DNA from: Planctomycetota bacterium
GTDB lineage: Bacteria > Planctomycetota > Planctomycetia > Pirellulales > Pirellulaceae
NCBI GenBank assembly: GCA_026692865.1
Contig: JAPLNI010000028.1
Span: 62,001 to 126,000 of the forward strand
DNA: 64,000 bases
Direction of reading: 5' to 3'
The position numbers and the translations under genes are program-made. Below are positions 38,931 to 47,627 of this stretch, piece by piece; position 1 is the stretch's first letter, and every line of letters begins with the position of its first letter. The notes below the pieces were generated by a model. That model ran no database searches, was not told the origin of the DNA, and was given only the letters and a program-made list of their open reading frames with translations.

Positions 38931-39904
38931 CCGCGACCTCCTGCTGTTTTCGTGAATCCACGGCCGCGACCGCCCAGGTTTGGACGCTGTTGCCGATTGA
39001 GAAGTTCTAGCAAGGCAAGGTCCATCGGCTCATTTGTTTTCAGCGAAGTCCAACCGATACCAAGGTCTCCAGCCAAACTAACAAGCGATTGCTCATGCTG
39101 TTTGAATCGCGTTTCGTAATCAAGCTTTGCTGTTGCTGGGTCTACAAATATTTCGCGACCGGTTTCCATATCGCGAATCATCGTGGGCTCCGAGATAGCC
39201 AGATCGACTTCGGAGGGATCTAGAACGCGAAGCAACATCACGTCATGACGTCGTGCGCGAAGAAATGAAAGGGGAGCACGTAAAGATTCGGGGTCGACAA
39301 GAAAATCAGAAACGATAAGGATCAAACTTCGATGTCGAACGATCTCTGCTAGGTGATTGAGAGGAGTGCTAATATCCGTCGATGTGCCTCGCGGTGATTT
39401 GTCGAGCATTGAAAGTATTCGCTTGAGTTGCCCCGTTCGAAATCGCGCGGGAAGCACGTCGGCAACCTCGTGATCAAACGTTAATAATCCGACAGCGTCG
39501 CGCTGGAGAGTTAAAAAATAGGCAAGCGTCGCAGCGAGTGTTCTTGCATAGTCGAGCTTCTTATAAGCGATTGATCCAAACTCCATCGACTTGCTCTGAT
39601 CAACAACCACGTAACAGCGGCGATTCGTCTCGTCCTCGAATTTTTTTAGATAGTAGCGGTCGCTTCTCGCAAAGAGTTTCCAATCAATCGAACGCGGGTC
39701 ATCTCCGGCGCTGTAAGGGCGGTACTCACTAAACTCGACGGAAAATCCGTGAAGAGGGCTCCGATGAAGGCCATTGTGAAAGCCATCGACAACCGCTGAG
39801 GCTCGCAATTGCAAGTCCTGGATTCGCATGAGGACCGACATGTCGACCCAGCGATCGCGGTTGTTGTTGGTTTCGGACTCTCGCATGCTTTGCCTACTAG
39901 CCAA
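38927..39904 (-). CDS. DUF58 domain protein
   Basis: 325 residues, cytoplasmic, no signal. The family core is present: HRSPLHGFSVEFSEYRPYSAGDDPRSIDWKLFARSDRYYLKKFEDE, then VVVDQSKSM as a von Willebrand-like start and ILIVSDFLVDPESL. Such proteins normally work with a MoxR-type AAA ATPase and BatA partners. Here it is the first gene of the run; no MoxR gene is next to it in this window. Stop and BatA start overlap by 4 bp. ATG-equivalent start at 39904; the first 20 residues are poorly conserved-looking. Confidence 0.9.
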   Translation of the reverse strand: MASRQSMRESETNNNRDRWVDMSVLMRIQDLQLRASAVVDGFHNGLHRSPLHGFSVEFSEYRPYSAGDDPRSIDWKLFARSDRYYLKKFEDETNRRCYVVVDQSKSMEFGSIAYKKLDYARTLAATLAYFLTLQRDAVGLLTFDHEVADVLPARFRTGQLKRILSMLDKSPRGTSTDISTPLNHLAEIVRHRSLILIVSDFLVDPESLRAPLSFLRARRHDVMLLRVLDPSEVDLAISEPTMIRDMETGREIFVDPATAKLDYETRFKQHEQSLVSLAGDLGIGWTSLKTNEPMDLALLELLNRQQRPNLGGRGRGFTKTAGGRG

Positions 39905-40071
39905 TCTACAAAAGTTACCAATCTACAAAAGTTAATGGTCGACGAGCTTCGAATAAAATCCGGCCCGACGCAGATTTCATTGTAAGCTCTCGCGAAGCCT
40001 TAAACCCCATCAAGACCGATTCGGATCGAGGATATTTTTGGGCGGAGAAGCCAAGAGGAGCTAACGATAAC

Positions 40072-40171
40072 TGAGCCGATGGCGCTAGCCACGGGGTGAC
40101 GCGCGGCGATTCGAGGTTTGAATTGCTGGAAAGATTAGCGGGGGGAACCCGAGGCTAGCGCCTACGGCTAA
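40072..40171. repeat. Intergenic REP-like palindromic element
   Basis: A 100-bp element whose ends are inverted copies of each other: arm 40072-40095 and arm 40148-40171, 20 of 24 positions pairing by eye, each with the core GGCGCTAGCC. It lies between the DUF58 gene start and rsmH stop. The same arms occur inside three coding genes of this window. Confidence 0.8.
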
Positions 40172-40202
40172 GGTACGGAATAATAATACGACAAACTCCA
40201 CG

Positions 40203-41126
40203 CTACATGAATCGGCGCGAGACTCGCAGCTTGGCGCTACGCGAGCGAGGATTGCGTGCCTCCTCGGCAGGTGACGCGACCACTGGCTTTTTAGTGACTC
40301 GTTCTAGCGTCGGATGATCTCGAAAGGCATTCTTAACGAGTCGGTCTTCGAGGGAATGAAAGCTGATTGCCAAGAATCGACCATCGATGGCAAGCAACTC
40401 TGGAAACTTTTTAAGAGCTTCTTCCAAGTGCTTAAGCTCCTCGTTGACGACAATTCGCAAGGCTTGAAAGGTTCGAGTCGCAGAGTCAACGCGGCCATGA
40501 ATCTTTCCGGGTACGCAGCGATGGATCAGGTCGGTTAGCTGCTCGGCTGTTTTAATTGGATCGGTGAGCCTCCGAAGGCAAATGGCTTTTGCAATCCGGC
40601 GACTGAATCGCTCTTCACCGTACTGATAGATTGCATTGGCGATGGTTTCTTCTTTTTCTCGTTCAATCCAAACGCTGGCGGGAATTCCTTCCTCGGGATT
40701 GAACCGTAAATCCAGTGGCCCTCCGAGCTTGAACGAAAATCCGCGATCGCGATCTGCCAATTGGTCGCTGGAGAGGCCCAGGTCGACCAGAATTCGATCG
40801 ACTGACTCCAGCTTTTCCTGTTGAAGGATGTAAGGGAGATCTCGGTAGCTGGCGTTGAAGATTCGAATTGCACCGGCTGATTTCGCACCAGGAAATTCGG
40901 TATCCAGTAGGGCCTTTGCGGAAGCTGCTGCTGCTGGATCACGGTCAATCGCAACCAACTTGCCCCCTGGGAGAATGCGTCTGAGCATTTCTCTTGCGTG
41001 GCCGCCGGCTCCAAGTGTGCCGTCCACCACCACCATGCCCGGCTCCAGTTCGGAATACTCGAGAATTTCGTCGAGTAATACGGGTATGTGGCAAAGGGGA
41101 GCGGATTGGGTTTCAGGATCGTTCAC
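40203..41126 (-). CDS. rsmH: 16S rRNA (cytosine1402-N4)-methyltransferase
   Basis: Methylates the N4 of C1402 in 16S rRNA using SAM. 307 residues: CHIPVLLDEIL at the start, SAM loop VVVDGTLGAGGHAREML, DRILVDLGLSSDQL, RGFSFKLGGPLDLRF, the family signature ATRTFQALRIVVNEEL and the closing FLAISFHSLEDRLVKNAF with RSRSAKLRVSRR. All of these are MraW/RsmH hallmarks. The start codon is GTG. It is not followed by ftsL or murein genes, in line with the scattered or missing division cluster of Planctomycetes. Confidence 0.96.
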   Translation of the reverse strand: MNDPETQSAPLCHIPVLLDEILEYSELEPGMVVVDGTLGAGGHAREMLRRILPGGKLVAIDRDPAAAASAKALLDTEFPGAKSAGAIRIFNASYRDLPYILQQEKLESVDRILVDLGLSSDQLADRDRGFSFKLGGPLDLRFNPEEGIPASVWIEREKEETIANAIYQYGEERFSRRIAKAICLRRLTDPIKTAEQLTDLIHRCVPGKIHGRVDSATRTFQALRIVVNEELKHLEEALKKFPELLAIDGRFLAISFHSLEDRLVKNAFRDHPTLERVTKKPVVASPAEEARNPRSRSAKLRVSRRFM

Positions 41127-41133
41127 ACGAGAA

Positions 41134-41139
41134 ATTGTA
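41134..41139 (-). promoter_or_regulatory. Possible -10 box placing rsmH on a leaderless mRNA
   Basis: TACAAT on the minus strand ends 7 nt before the GTG start codon, so transcription would begin at or next to the start codon. No Shine-Dalgarno is visible and the -35 is poor. Confidence 0.3.
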
Positions 41140-41259
41140 GCAGGTCAGTCCAAATGCGAGAACACGTAGAAAAGTCTCGCCGCAAACCAACAAACGTAGG
41201 CTAAGAGAAGCACGAGAAGGCCCCTTTCCGCGGGGAAAGCACCAAAGTTTCAGCGTTGG

Positions 41260-41298
41260 GCAGGGTCGCGGGTTGCTGCTTCACAACCCGCACCCTGC
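41260..41298. repeat. Strong inverted repeat between rsmH and aqpZ
   Basis: GCAGGGTCGCGGGTTG (41260-41275) pairs with CAACCCGCACCCTGC (41284-41298), one bulged base and an 8-nt loop. No T-run on either side, so it is not a standard terminator. Confidence 0.6.
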
Positions 41299-41862
41299 AG
41301 GAAAACCCGTGGCCGTGGGCTCTCATTGTTCCAACACTTCAAACTTCGGGGGTTGAGTCACCAATCCTCAGTGAAACCAACCCTCGGTAAAACCACACCT
41401 ACGACTTGCAGCATATCTGCCTGAAACGGGGAGTCAACCATTTCTTTCTCATCGTAGGCGAACCGCGGCTTACCATTCGCCGCAGGTCTAATCGTCCCTT
41501 GGATTTGCAGAATTTGAGTTTTTTTCCGCTGCCCCGTAAGGACTGACAGCCTTCGGAAACCCCAGCTTGGCCAGCAAATGGCTAATGGCGACCTGGCTCC
41601 CGTTAAAGCCAATTTGTTATCCATTGGCGGTTTCCACGGCGGGCCCAAATACGCTAGAATTTTCGCCGCCTGCTGGAGTGTCGGTGCAACTTTTTAGTTT
41701 GATGCGTGTGTTGACGTCCCTTGTCGACTTGCCAGAATGGAAGTCGACGATTGACTTGCCAAAAAAAGAGAGCATCCTGCATTTTGTATTGCCAAACATA
41801 GCGTGGACAGCAGGCTACCCATTTTGGTTTAGAAATCTCTGTTTTATCGAAGGAACGTTGTG

Positions 41863-42579
41863 ATGTCTCTCGCGAAGCGATTCTTAGCGGAAGTTATCGG
41901 TACTTTTTGGCTCGTATTCGGCGGATGTGGTGCAGCCGTTCTGGCGGCCGTTTTCATGACAACCGACGATATGCCACTCAATATTGGACTTGGATTCCTA
42001 GGCGTTTCCTTTGCTTTTGGGCTGACCGTACTAACGATGGCTTATGCGATTGGTCATATTTCGGGCTGTCATTTGAATCCTGCAGTTACGTTGGGATTGG
42101 TTGCCGGGGGGCGTTTTAAGGCCGCCGAAGCAGTGCCTTATATAGTCGCTCAAGTAATTGGCGGTATCGCCGGTGCGTTCACTCTCTACGCCATCGCCTC
42201 TGGAAAAGAGGGCTTTAAACTGGGAGGATTCGCTACGAACGGGTTTGGCGAGCTTTCGCCTGGCGGGTTCGACATGATCTCTTGCTTTATCGCAGAAGTC
42301 GTTTTAACAGCATTTTTTCTGCTAATCATTATGGGTGCAACAGATCGTCGAGCACCGGCTGGTTTTGCACCAATTGCGATCGGGCTTGGATTGACCTTGA
42401 TCCACTTGATTGGCATTCCTGTTACGAACTTGTCCGTAAATCCAGCACGTTCCACCGGCCCGGCCTTGGTGGTTGGATCTGCAGCAATTTCCCAGTTGTG
42501 GCTGTTTTGGGTGGCTCCAATCGTTGGAGGCATTGTCGGAGGGTTAGTTTATCGAGGCGTTTTCGAGCCGGATGCATAA
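41863..42579 (+). CDS. aqpZ: Aquaporin Z-type water channel
   Basis: Inner-membrane channel for water. 238 residues with six transmembrane helices and the two half-helices carrying NPA motifs: [11 protein letters not shown] and [32 protein letters not shown] at the start and the Arg after the second NPA (NPARS) define the narrow aquaporin filter as opposed to a glycerol facilitator. Start is ATG 41863, with AAGGA upstream; a GTG directly before it is also possible. Followed by proA after 79 bp. Confidence 0.93.
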   Translation: MSLAKRFLAEVIGTFWLVFGGCGAAVLAAVFMTTDDMPLNIGLGFLGVSFAFGLTVLTMAYAIGHISGCHLNPAVTLGLVAGGRFKAAEAVPYIVAQVIGGIAGAFTLYAIASGKEGFKLGGFATNGFGELSPGGFDMISCFIAEVVLTAFFLLIIMGATDRRAPAGFAPIAIGLGLTLIHLIGIPVTNLSVNPARSTGPALVVGSAAISQLWLFWVAPIVGGIVGGLVYRGVFEPDA

Positions 42580-42658
42580 TCAACGGCTCGAATAGAAGCG
42601 ATTGTTTTTTCAAGGCAGGATTGACCTGAGCATTGATTTTACGAATACTCGTTTTCTT

Positions 42659-43933
42659 ATGAACGCTTCTGCTGCCAATCCGTTGCTTGCTTATTGTCTC
42701 GATGTGGCTCGTCGTGCGGATGTTGCGTCGGCAGAGCTCGCTCTTGTTGATACGGCGACGAAAAATCGATGGCTTTTGCGTTCTGCAGAACTCTTAGACG
42801 AGTCGGTTGCGGAGATTGTCGCAGCCAACCAGAAGGATTTGGAGCTCGCCCCTAGTTACGGCTTAACACCTGCTGCCATTGATCGACTGCGAATCGATGG
42901 GCAGCGGCTGACTGTAATTTCACAAGCGATGAGGGAAATCGCTCGGCTGCCAGATCCCATTGGTGAAGTTTTGGATGGTTACCGGCGGCCCAATGGCTTG
43001 GAGATAACGAAGGTTCGCGTGCCACTGGGCGTGGTGTTTTTTATCTATGAATCGCGTCCCAACGTGACTGCTGATGCGGCTGCGATTTGCATCAAAAGCG
43101 GCAACGCGGTCATTTTGCGTGGAGGCAAAGAAGCCATTCACAGTAGTTCGGCAATTGTAAAATGCCTCCAAAGCGCAGCCGCCCAAACGGGTATTCCAAC
43201 TAATGCTGTGCAGGTCGTAGAAACAACCGATCGCGACGCTGTGGGATTGTTCTTGGGGTTAGACAAATTCATTGACGTGACAATCCCTCGCGGTGGTGAG
43301 AGCCTGATTCGTCGCGTTGCTGCCGAAGCTACGATGCCAGTCATCAAACACTTTGACGGGAATTGTCATGTCTACGTCGACCAATCAGCCGACCTGGAGA
43401 TGGCCTTGAACATCATTGAAAACTCCAAATGTCAGAGGATGGGTGTGTGTAACGCGTTGGAGTCGCTGCTTGTTCACGAAGAGGTTGCAAAGAAGTTCCT
43501 TCCGATGCTTCGAGATCGGCTTGCTCAGCATAAGATCGAGTTACGTGGATGTGAAGCGTCTCGACTGATTGTTCCGGAGATGAATGCGGCTACCGAAGAA
43601 GATTGGGGACGCGAGTACCTGGGTCCGATTCTCAGTGTCAAAGTAATTGCCAGTACGCTGTCGGCGATCGAACACATCAATCACTATTCATCGCATCACA
43701 CCGATGCAATCATAACAAATGACTTAATGGCAAGTCGATCATTCACTCAAGCGGTCGATTCGGCGGCAGTGGTAGTGAATGCAAGTACGCGTTTCAATGA
43801 TGGTGGTGAGTTTGGCTTCGGTGCAGAAATTGGTATCAGCACCGACAAGTTTCATGCTCGTGGTCCTTGTGGACTACGTGAATTGACTTCTTATAAGTAT
43901 ATTGTTCAAGGAAACGGGCAAATCCGACAGTAA
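42659..43933 (+). CDS. proA: Glutamate-5-semialdehyde dehydrogenase (gamma-glutamyl phosphate reductase)
   Basis: Second step of proline synthesis: NADPH-dependent reduction of glutamyl phosphate. About 424 residues from ATG 42659; the open frame is 19 codons longer but without family features. [38 protein letters not shown] is the typical cofactor region. Cys264 in [14 protein letters not shown] is the catalytic cysteine, and [25 protein letters not shown] with [14 protein letters not shown] closes the protein. No proB next to it. Confidence 0.95.
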   Translation: MNASAANPLLAYCLDVARRADVASAELALVDTATKNRWLLRSAELLDESVAEIVAANQKDLELAPSYGLTPAAIDRLRIDGQRLTVISQAMREIARLPDPIGEVLDGYRRPNGLEITKVRVPLGVVFFIYESRPNVTADAAAICIKSGNAVILRGGKEAIHSSSAIVKCLQSAAAQTGIPTNAVQVVETTDRDAVGLFLGLDKFIDVTIPRGGESLIRRVAAEATMPVIKHFDGNCHVYVDQSADLEMALNIIENSKCQRMGVCNALESLLVHEEVAKKFLPMLRDRLAQHKIELRGCEASRLIVPEMNAATEEDWGREYLGPILSVKVIASTLSAIEHINHYSSHHTDAIITNDLMASRSFTQAVDSAAVVVNASTRFNDGGEFGFGAEIGISTDKFHARGPCGLRELTSYKYIVQGNGQIRQ

Positions 43934-44057
43934 CTCGGACTAAGCCAAGTGTACAAACGCAACGGCGATTCAGTAGCATACGCATAAGACAGAATAGCAG
44001 AGAGAATACACAGCAGGAAAAATTAACTGCGGCTAGATGCTCCAGGAGGGAGAACGC

Positions 44058-45074
44058 ATGTCAGACGAAAAACTCAGTCGCGATGACGTTGATAGTCTTT
44101 TGCAGGCCCGCGCGGCAACTTCCAAAGCGGCACCGGCAAAGCCAGCAGCAGCAAGCCCATCCGAACCCGCGAAAGCTCAGTCAAAGGTACGTGTGCTTAG
44201 CTACGACTTCAAGCGGCCAGAGCGGGTTGGTAAGGATCTGGTTCGAGCTCTTCAATCTTTGCATGAAGGGTTAGGGCGAAACTTCGGAGCGTCACTATCG
44301 GCAGCGTTGAGAAGTATGGTCGAAGTTCGTTTGATTAGCGTCGACCAATTGACCTATCGCGAGTTTATTCAAAGCCTCGAGATTCCGACGTGCTTTAACT
44401 TGCTTCGTCCCAAGCCGCTTGAACGTAACTGGATTCTCGATATCAGTCCATCGTTACTCTATCCCATTATTGATCGAATGCTCGGGGGAACTGGGAGTAC
44501 CGAAACATCAATTAGCAGGCCACTAAGCGATATTGAGTTGCGTCTTGCAGGTCGAATCAGCTCTCTGTTTATTCGCGAACTCAAGCAAGCTTGGTCCGGA
44601 GTTGTCTCTTTGGATATCGATGTCGAACGCGTCGAGAGTAACCCTCAATTGGTTCAAATTGTACCACCGAACGAGGTGGTCATTATGGTCAGCTTTGAAA
44701 TTTCGATGGGGACTACACGAGGGATGACGAACCTCTGTATTCCTTACAACACCATTGAACGCGTAGCATCAAAGCTATCGAGTTCTTCGTGGGTCGGCTA
44801 CACAGCTAACGCGGCAAGCGAAGAATCGTCCAAAATTGTTTCACATCGCCTCGATGGAGCAATCACCAATTTAGTTGTGACGCTCGCGAAATCGCAGATC
44901 AAAACCGGCGACCTCTTTGACCTTCAAGTTGGAGATATCATCTCCACCGAAATGGACATAAAACAATTCCTTGAAGTAGAGGTTTCCGATTCGGTGAAGT
45001 TCCTTGCCTCGGCAGGTTCCTTCAAGGGGCGAAAAGCAATCAAGATAGAAAACGTAGTTAGCAGCAGTGAGTAA
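44058..45074 (+). CDS. fliM: Flagellar motor switch protein FliM
   Basis: Component of the C-ring that links phospho-CheY to motor reversal. 338 residues from ATG 44058, preceded by AGGAGG; an upstream ATG at 44037 would put the ribosome site inside the gene. The N-terminal LSRDDVDSLLQ is the CheY-binding peptide, followed by an Ala/Pro linker. The middle domain has YDFKRPERVGKDLVRALQSLHEGLGRNFGASLS and the LLRPKPLERNWILDISPSLLYPIIDRMLGG block. The C-terminal SpoA-like domain ends GDIISTEMDIKQFLEVEVSDSVKF. No other flagellar genes are nearby. Confidence 0.93.
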   Translation: MSDEKLSRDDVDSLLQARAATSKAAPAKPAAASPSEPAKAQSKVRVLSYDFKRPERVGKDLVRALQSLHEGLGRNFGASLSAALRSMVEVRLISVDQLTYREFIQSLEIPTCFNLLRPKPLERNWILDISPSLLYPIIDRMLGGTGSTETSISRPLSDIELRLAGRISSLFIRELKQAWSGVVSLDIDVERVESNPQLVQIVPPNEVVIMVSFEISMGTTRGMTNLCIPYNTIERVASKLSSSSWVGYTANAASEESSKIVSHRLDGAITNLVVTLAKSQIKTGDLFDLQVGDIISTEMDIKQFLEVEVSDSVKFLASAGSFKGRKAIKIENVVSSSE

Positions 45075-45124
45075 ACAGCTCTGAGTAAAATCAGATGGTA
45101 AAACGAACCTCGAAGAATGGATGA

Positions 45125-46288
45125 ATGCAGCGTATGATTCGCAAAATAGAAATGAAAATAACAAAGAACTTTATGACGAAAGTTTTGCTTTTGATTTTGA
45201 TCGTCGTTTCTTCGATCGGATTCGACAAGCAGTCTTTGGCTCAAGATTCGAACACGCAGACAGGAAAACCTTCCGCAGCAAACTCGCCCGCAGCAAACGC
45301 AACTGCAGCGAACGTATCAACTACAGGCTCGAAGGCAGATGCAACGACTGTCTCCTATCAAACTGCAGGACACCAACTCCAGTTGATGCAACTGCTTCAG
45401 AGTATCGATCCATACCTACCAGCCGGAAATATCGAAGGGAAAGCTGTTCTCTCGGGATCGACAACGATGGTATTGCTCGGGCAAACGTGGGCTCAGAGAT
45501 TTAAGTTGTTTCATCCCGCTGTAGAATTCGCGCGAGGCGTTGACGGGTCCGATGCATCTTTGGAAGCTTTAGCTCAAGACCCAAACGTGATTGCTGGAGT
45601 CAGTCGCAACGTGACCGATGCAGAGTTGGCTAAATTGAAAGCCGGTAAGTGTAAAGACCCAATGGTAGTGCTGGTCGCTTTGGACCCGATGGCGATCTAT
45701 GTCAACGAAAGCAATCCGATCAAGTCGCTCTCGCCCGAACAAATGCAGGGTGTCTTTGGTCTAGGTGAAAATGGCCAGCCCATTATTTCAACTTGGGGGC
45801 AGTTAGGTGTTACGGGGCCATTGGCTAATGAAAAAATTCGTATCCACCATCGTAGTGAGATCAGCGGGACAAGAAGCTTTATTCAGCAATCACTGCTCGG
45901 TGGAAAACCACTTTCCGAACCCGCAGAGACTCACAAAAGCAATCATGAAATTTGTCAAGCAATCGCTAAAGATCCAGCCGGAGTTGCGCTTTGCGGATTC
46001 GGCGATCGCGTCGATGGTACTCGTGCGATTGCGTTGGAACTTCGCGGGCAAGTTATTGAGGCGACCGACGCTAATTTCATTGCGGGACAGTATCCGATGG
46101 TGCGACCCCTTTCGCTTGTTTTGGATCGCGCACAGTTGACGCAAGACGGAGGACTTCGTGCTTCCATCTTGAAATACATCTTGAGTCGCGACGGACAGCG
46201 CGAAGCAATCCTCGCTGGCTTCTTTCCTTTAAATCCGGACTTTATTCGTCAGGAATTAGTACAGCTTACCGGAACTCAAACGCACTAG
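45125..46288 (+). CDS. Phosphate-binding-protein-like periplasmic protein (PstS type)
   Basis: 387 residues with a signal peptide (FMTKVLLLILIVVSSIGF ... LAQ). After a low-complexity Ala/Asn/Thr linker the PBP-like domain begins at about residue 75 with GKAVLSGSTTMVLLGQTWAQRF, a Ser/Thr-rich ligand loop. It continues with HRSEISGTRSFIQQSLLGG and ALCGFGDRVDGTRAIAL, the second ligand loop of PstS-like proteins. Probably binds an oxyanion such as phosphate. No permease or ATPase genes follow; the next gene, 27 bp on, is a PDZ protein. Confidence 0.8.
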   Translation: MQRMIRKIEMKITKNFMTKVLLLILIVVSSIGFDKQSLAQDSNTQTGKPSAANSPAANATAANVSTTGSKADATTVSYQTAGHQLQLMQLLQSIDPYLPAGNIEGKAVLSGSTTMVLLGQTWAQRFKLFHPAVEFARGVDGSDASLEALAQDPNVIAGVSRNVTDAELAKLKAGKCKDPMVVLVALDPMAIYVNESNPIKSLSPEQMQGVFGLGENGQPIISTWGQLGVTGPLANEKIRIHHRSEISGTRSFIQQSLLGGKPLSEPAETHKSNHEICQAIAKDPAGVALCGFGDRVDGTRAIALELRGQVIEATDANFIAGQYPMVRPLSLVLDRAQLTQDGGLRASILKYILSRDGQREAILAGFFPLNPDFIRQELVQLTGTQTH

Positions 46289-46315
46289 AGATAGAAATAT
46301 ATTAGGAATAACAAC

Positions 46316-47626
46316 ATGATGCGCATAAGTAAAATGGGTTTACGATTCTTCACGCAAGCACAATGCTTGCGGTCGATTTTGGTATTGGCTATCGCGATGC
46401 TTTCGCATGGTGATGGCCAGAGTCTATTTGGGCAATTTAGCGGTGGCGGTGGGTTGTTCGACAGCACACTCAACTCGGCTTTGCCCAGAGTTTCGGCTCC
46501 GATGAATCAAAATCCAGCTGGCAGCTTGAATCAAACCAACAGTGCTCAGACTGGGTTCTCTAGCAATGGATTCAACACGGGAACCATGAACTCGGTTCCC
46601 AATATGAACTCGTCACCTTTTGCAACCGGAGCTAACACAACCTCACAAATTCCTCGCGATTGGCGATTGGGGGTTTCAGTGGATCCGTCGGATGTTGGAG
46701 CGGTGGTTCGACAAGTCACACCGAACGGTGCTGCTCAACGTGTAGGTTTAGAGCCAAACGACATCATCGTGGGCATTAATGGATTCCAAGTTGGGATGGT
46801 CGAGAACCGGTTGAATGATGTCGGCGAACAGATTCGCCGATCGGCGGATAGCAACGGACGCGTACGAGCCCTCATCTTCCAAAGCCGATCGGCAAGGCTT
46901 CAGAACGTTACCATCCAACTCGATAGCGGTTCTAACGGAATCACGGGAAGCGTCGCTTTGAGTGATCGAGGCAATATTCCGTTTAACTCGATCGTGACCG
47001 TTCAGATTGAAAACGTAACGCGACCTTTTTATGAAGTTCGAAATGGCAAGGTGACATTTGCGGCCTCTGGCAATGGGCCTTTTCCATTCGACATTCAATA
47101 TGATCCCGCCTATGTTGATTCTCGAGATCGATATCAATTGAATGCGACGATCACTGATTCAACTGGTCGACCGCTATATGGCCTGAGGCAACCAATCGCG
47201 ATTCCAACTGGTGGACTGCCGCAAAACACGCTTCTGACTCTTGATAACGCAAAGACACTTCAATCTCTTGGCCAGCAGCCAGCAGGAGGTCCTGTCACGT
47301 CGGGTTTTGGACAAGACCCTGCGGTCTTGAATAAAGTCTTTCAGCAGATACTCGGACGGTTGCCTTCATCTACTGAACAAGTCGCCTGGAGTCAGTTCCT
47401 CGCGCAGGGGAATTCGGTCATTGATTTGCAAGCCAAGATTATTGGTTCGCCTGCTTACTTTGATCGCTTAGGAAACAATCCGCAACGATTTATTCAATCG
47501 ATGATTCGAACGTTTAGCGGACGTGAAGCGACCGCAAACGAATTGAACGCGTGGCTTGGTCGATTGCAACAGTACCAGGGCAATCGCGAGCAAGTCGCTC
47601 GCGAGTTCTTGCAGCAAATGCGATAA
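46316..47626 (+). CDS. Exported PDZ-domain protein with DUF4214-like C-terminus
   Basis: 436 residues. Signal-like N-terminus (SILVLAIAMLSHGDGQS), then a Gly/Asn/Ser-rich region. A PDZ domain at about 115-200: WRLGVSVDPSDVGAVVRQVTPNGAAQRVGLEPNDIIVGINGF. A beta domain (YEVRNGKVTFAASGNGPFPF) follows. The last 100 residues contain LNKVFQQILGRLPSSTEQVAWSQFLAQG and FIQSMIRTFSGREATANELNAWLGRL, repeated helical units like DUF4214. Not a protease: there is no catalytic domain. One base separates its stop from the convergent WYL gene. Confidence 0.75.
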   Translation: MMRISKMGLRFFTQAQCLRSILVLAIAMLSHGDGQSLFGQFSGGGGLFDSTLNSALPRVSAPMNQNPAGSLNQTNSAQTGFSSNGFNTGTMNSVPNMNSSPFATGANTTSQIPRDWRLGVSVDPSDVGAVVRQVTPNGAAQRVGLEPNDIIVGINGFQVGMVENRLNDVGEQIRRSADSNGRVRALIFQSRSARLQNVTIQLDSGSNGITGSVALSDRGNIPFNSIVTVQIENVTRPFYEVRNGKVTFAASGNGPFPFDIQYDPAYVDSRDRYQLNATITDSTGRPLYGLRQPIAIPTGGLPQNTLLTLDNAKTLQSLGQQPAGGPVTSGFGQDPAVLNKVFQQILGRLPSSTEQVAWSQFLAQGNSVIDLQAKIIGSPAYFDRLGNNPQRFIQSMIRTFSGREATANELNAWLGRLQQYQGNREQVAREFLQQMR

Positions 47627-47627
47627 G

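Larger units (their letters stand above)
41127..41862. other. 736-bp intergenic region with a strong hairpin
   Basis: No convincing gene; the ORFs on either strand have unlikely composition. It holds a near-perfect 15-bp-stem hairpin at 41260-41298 and a promoter-like TACAAT for rsmH on the minus strand. The remaining stretch upstream of aqpZ shows nothing I recognise and could contain decayed coding sequence. Confidence 0.4.

Noticed and set aside
39010-39050. EPMDLALLE in the DUF58 protein, similar to the EPMALATG repeat peptide
   Set aside because: The DNA lacks the GGCGCTAGCC core, and PMDLALLELL-type ends are normal for DUF58 proteins.
41358-41863. Overlapping 60-98 codon frames on both strands before aqpZ
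   Set aside because: Unlikely composition, no start signal and no recognisable motif; treated as chance frames.
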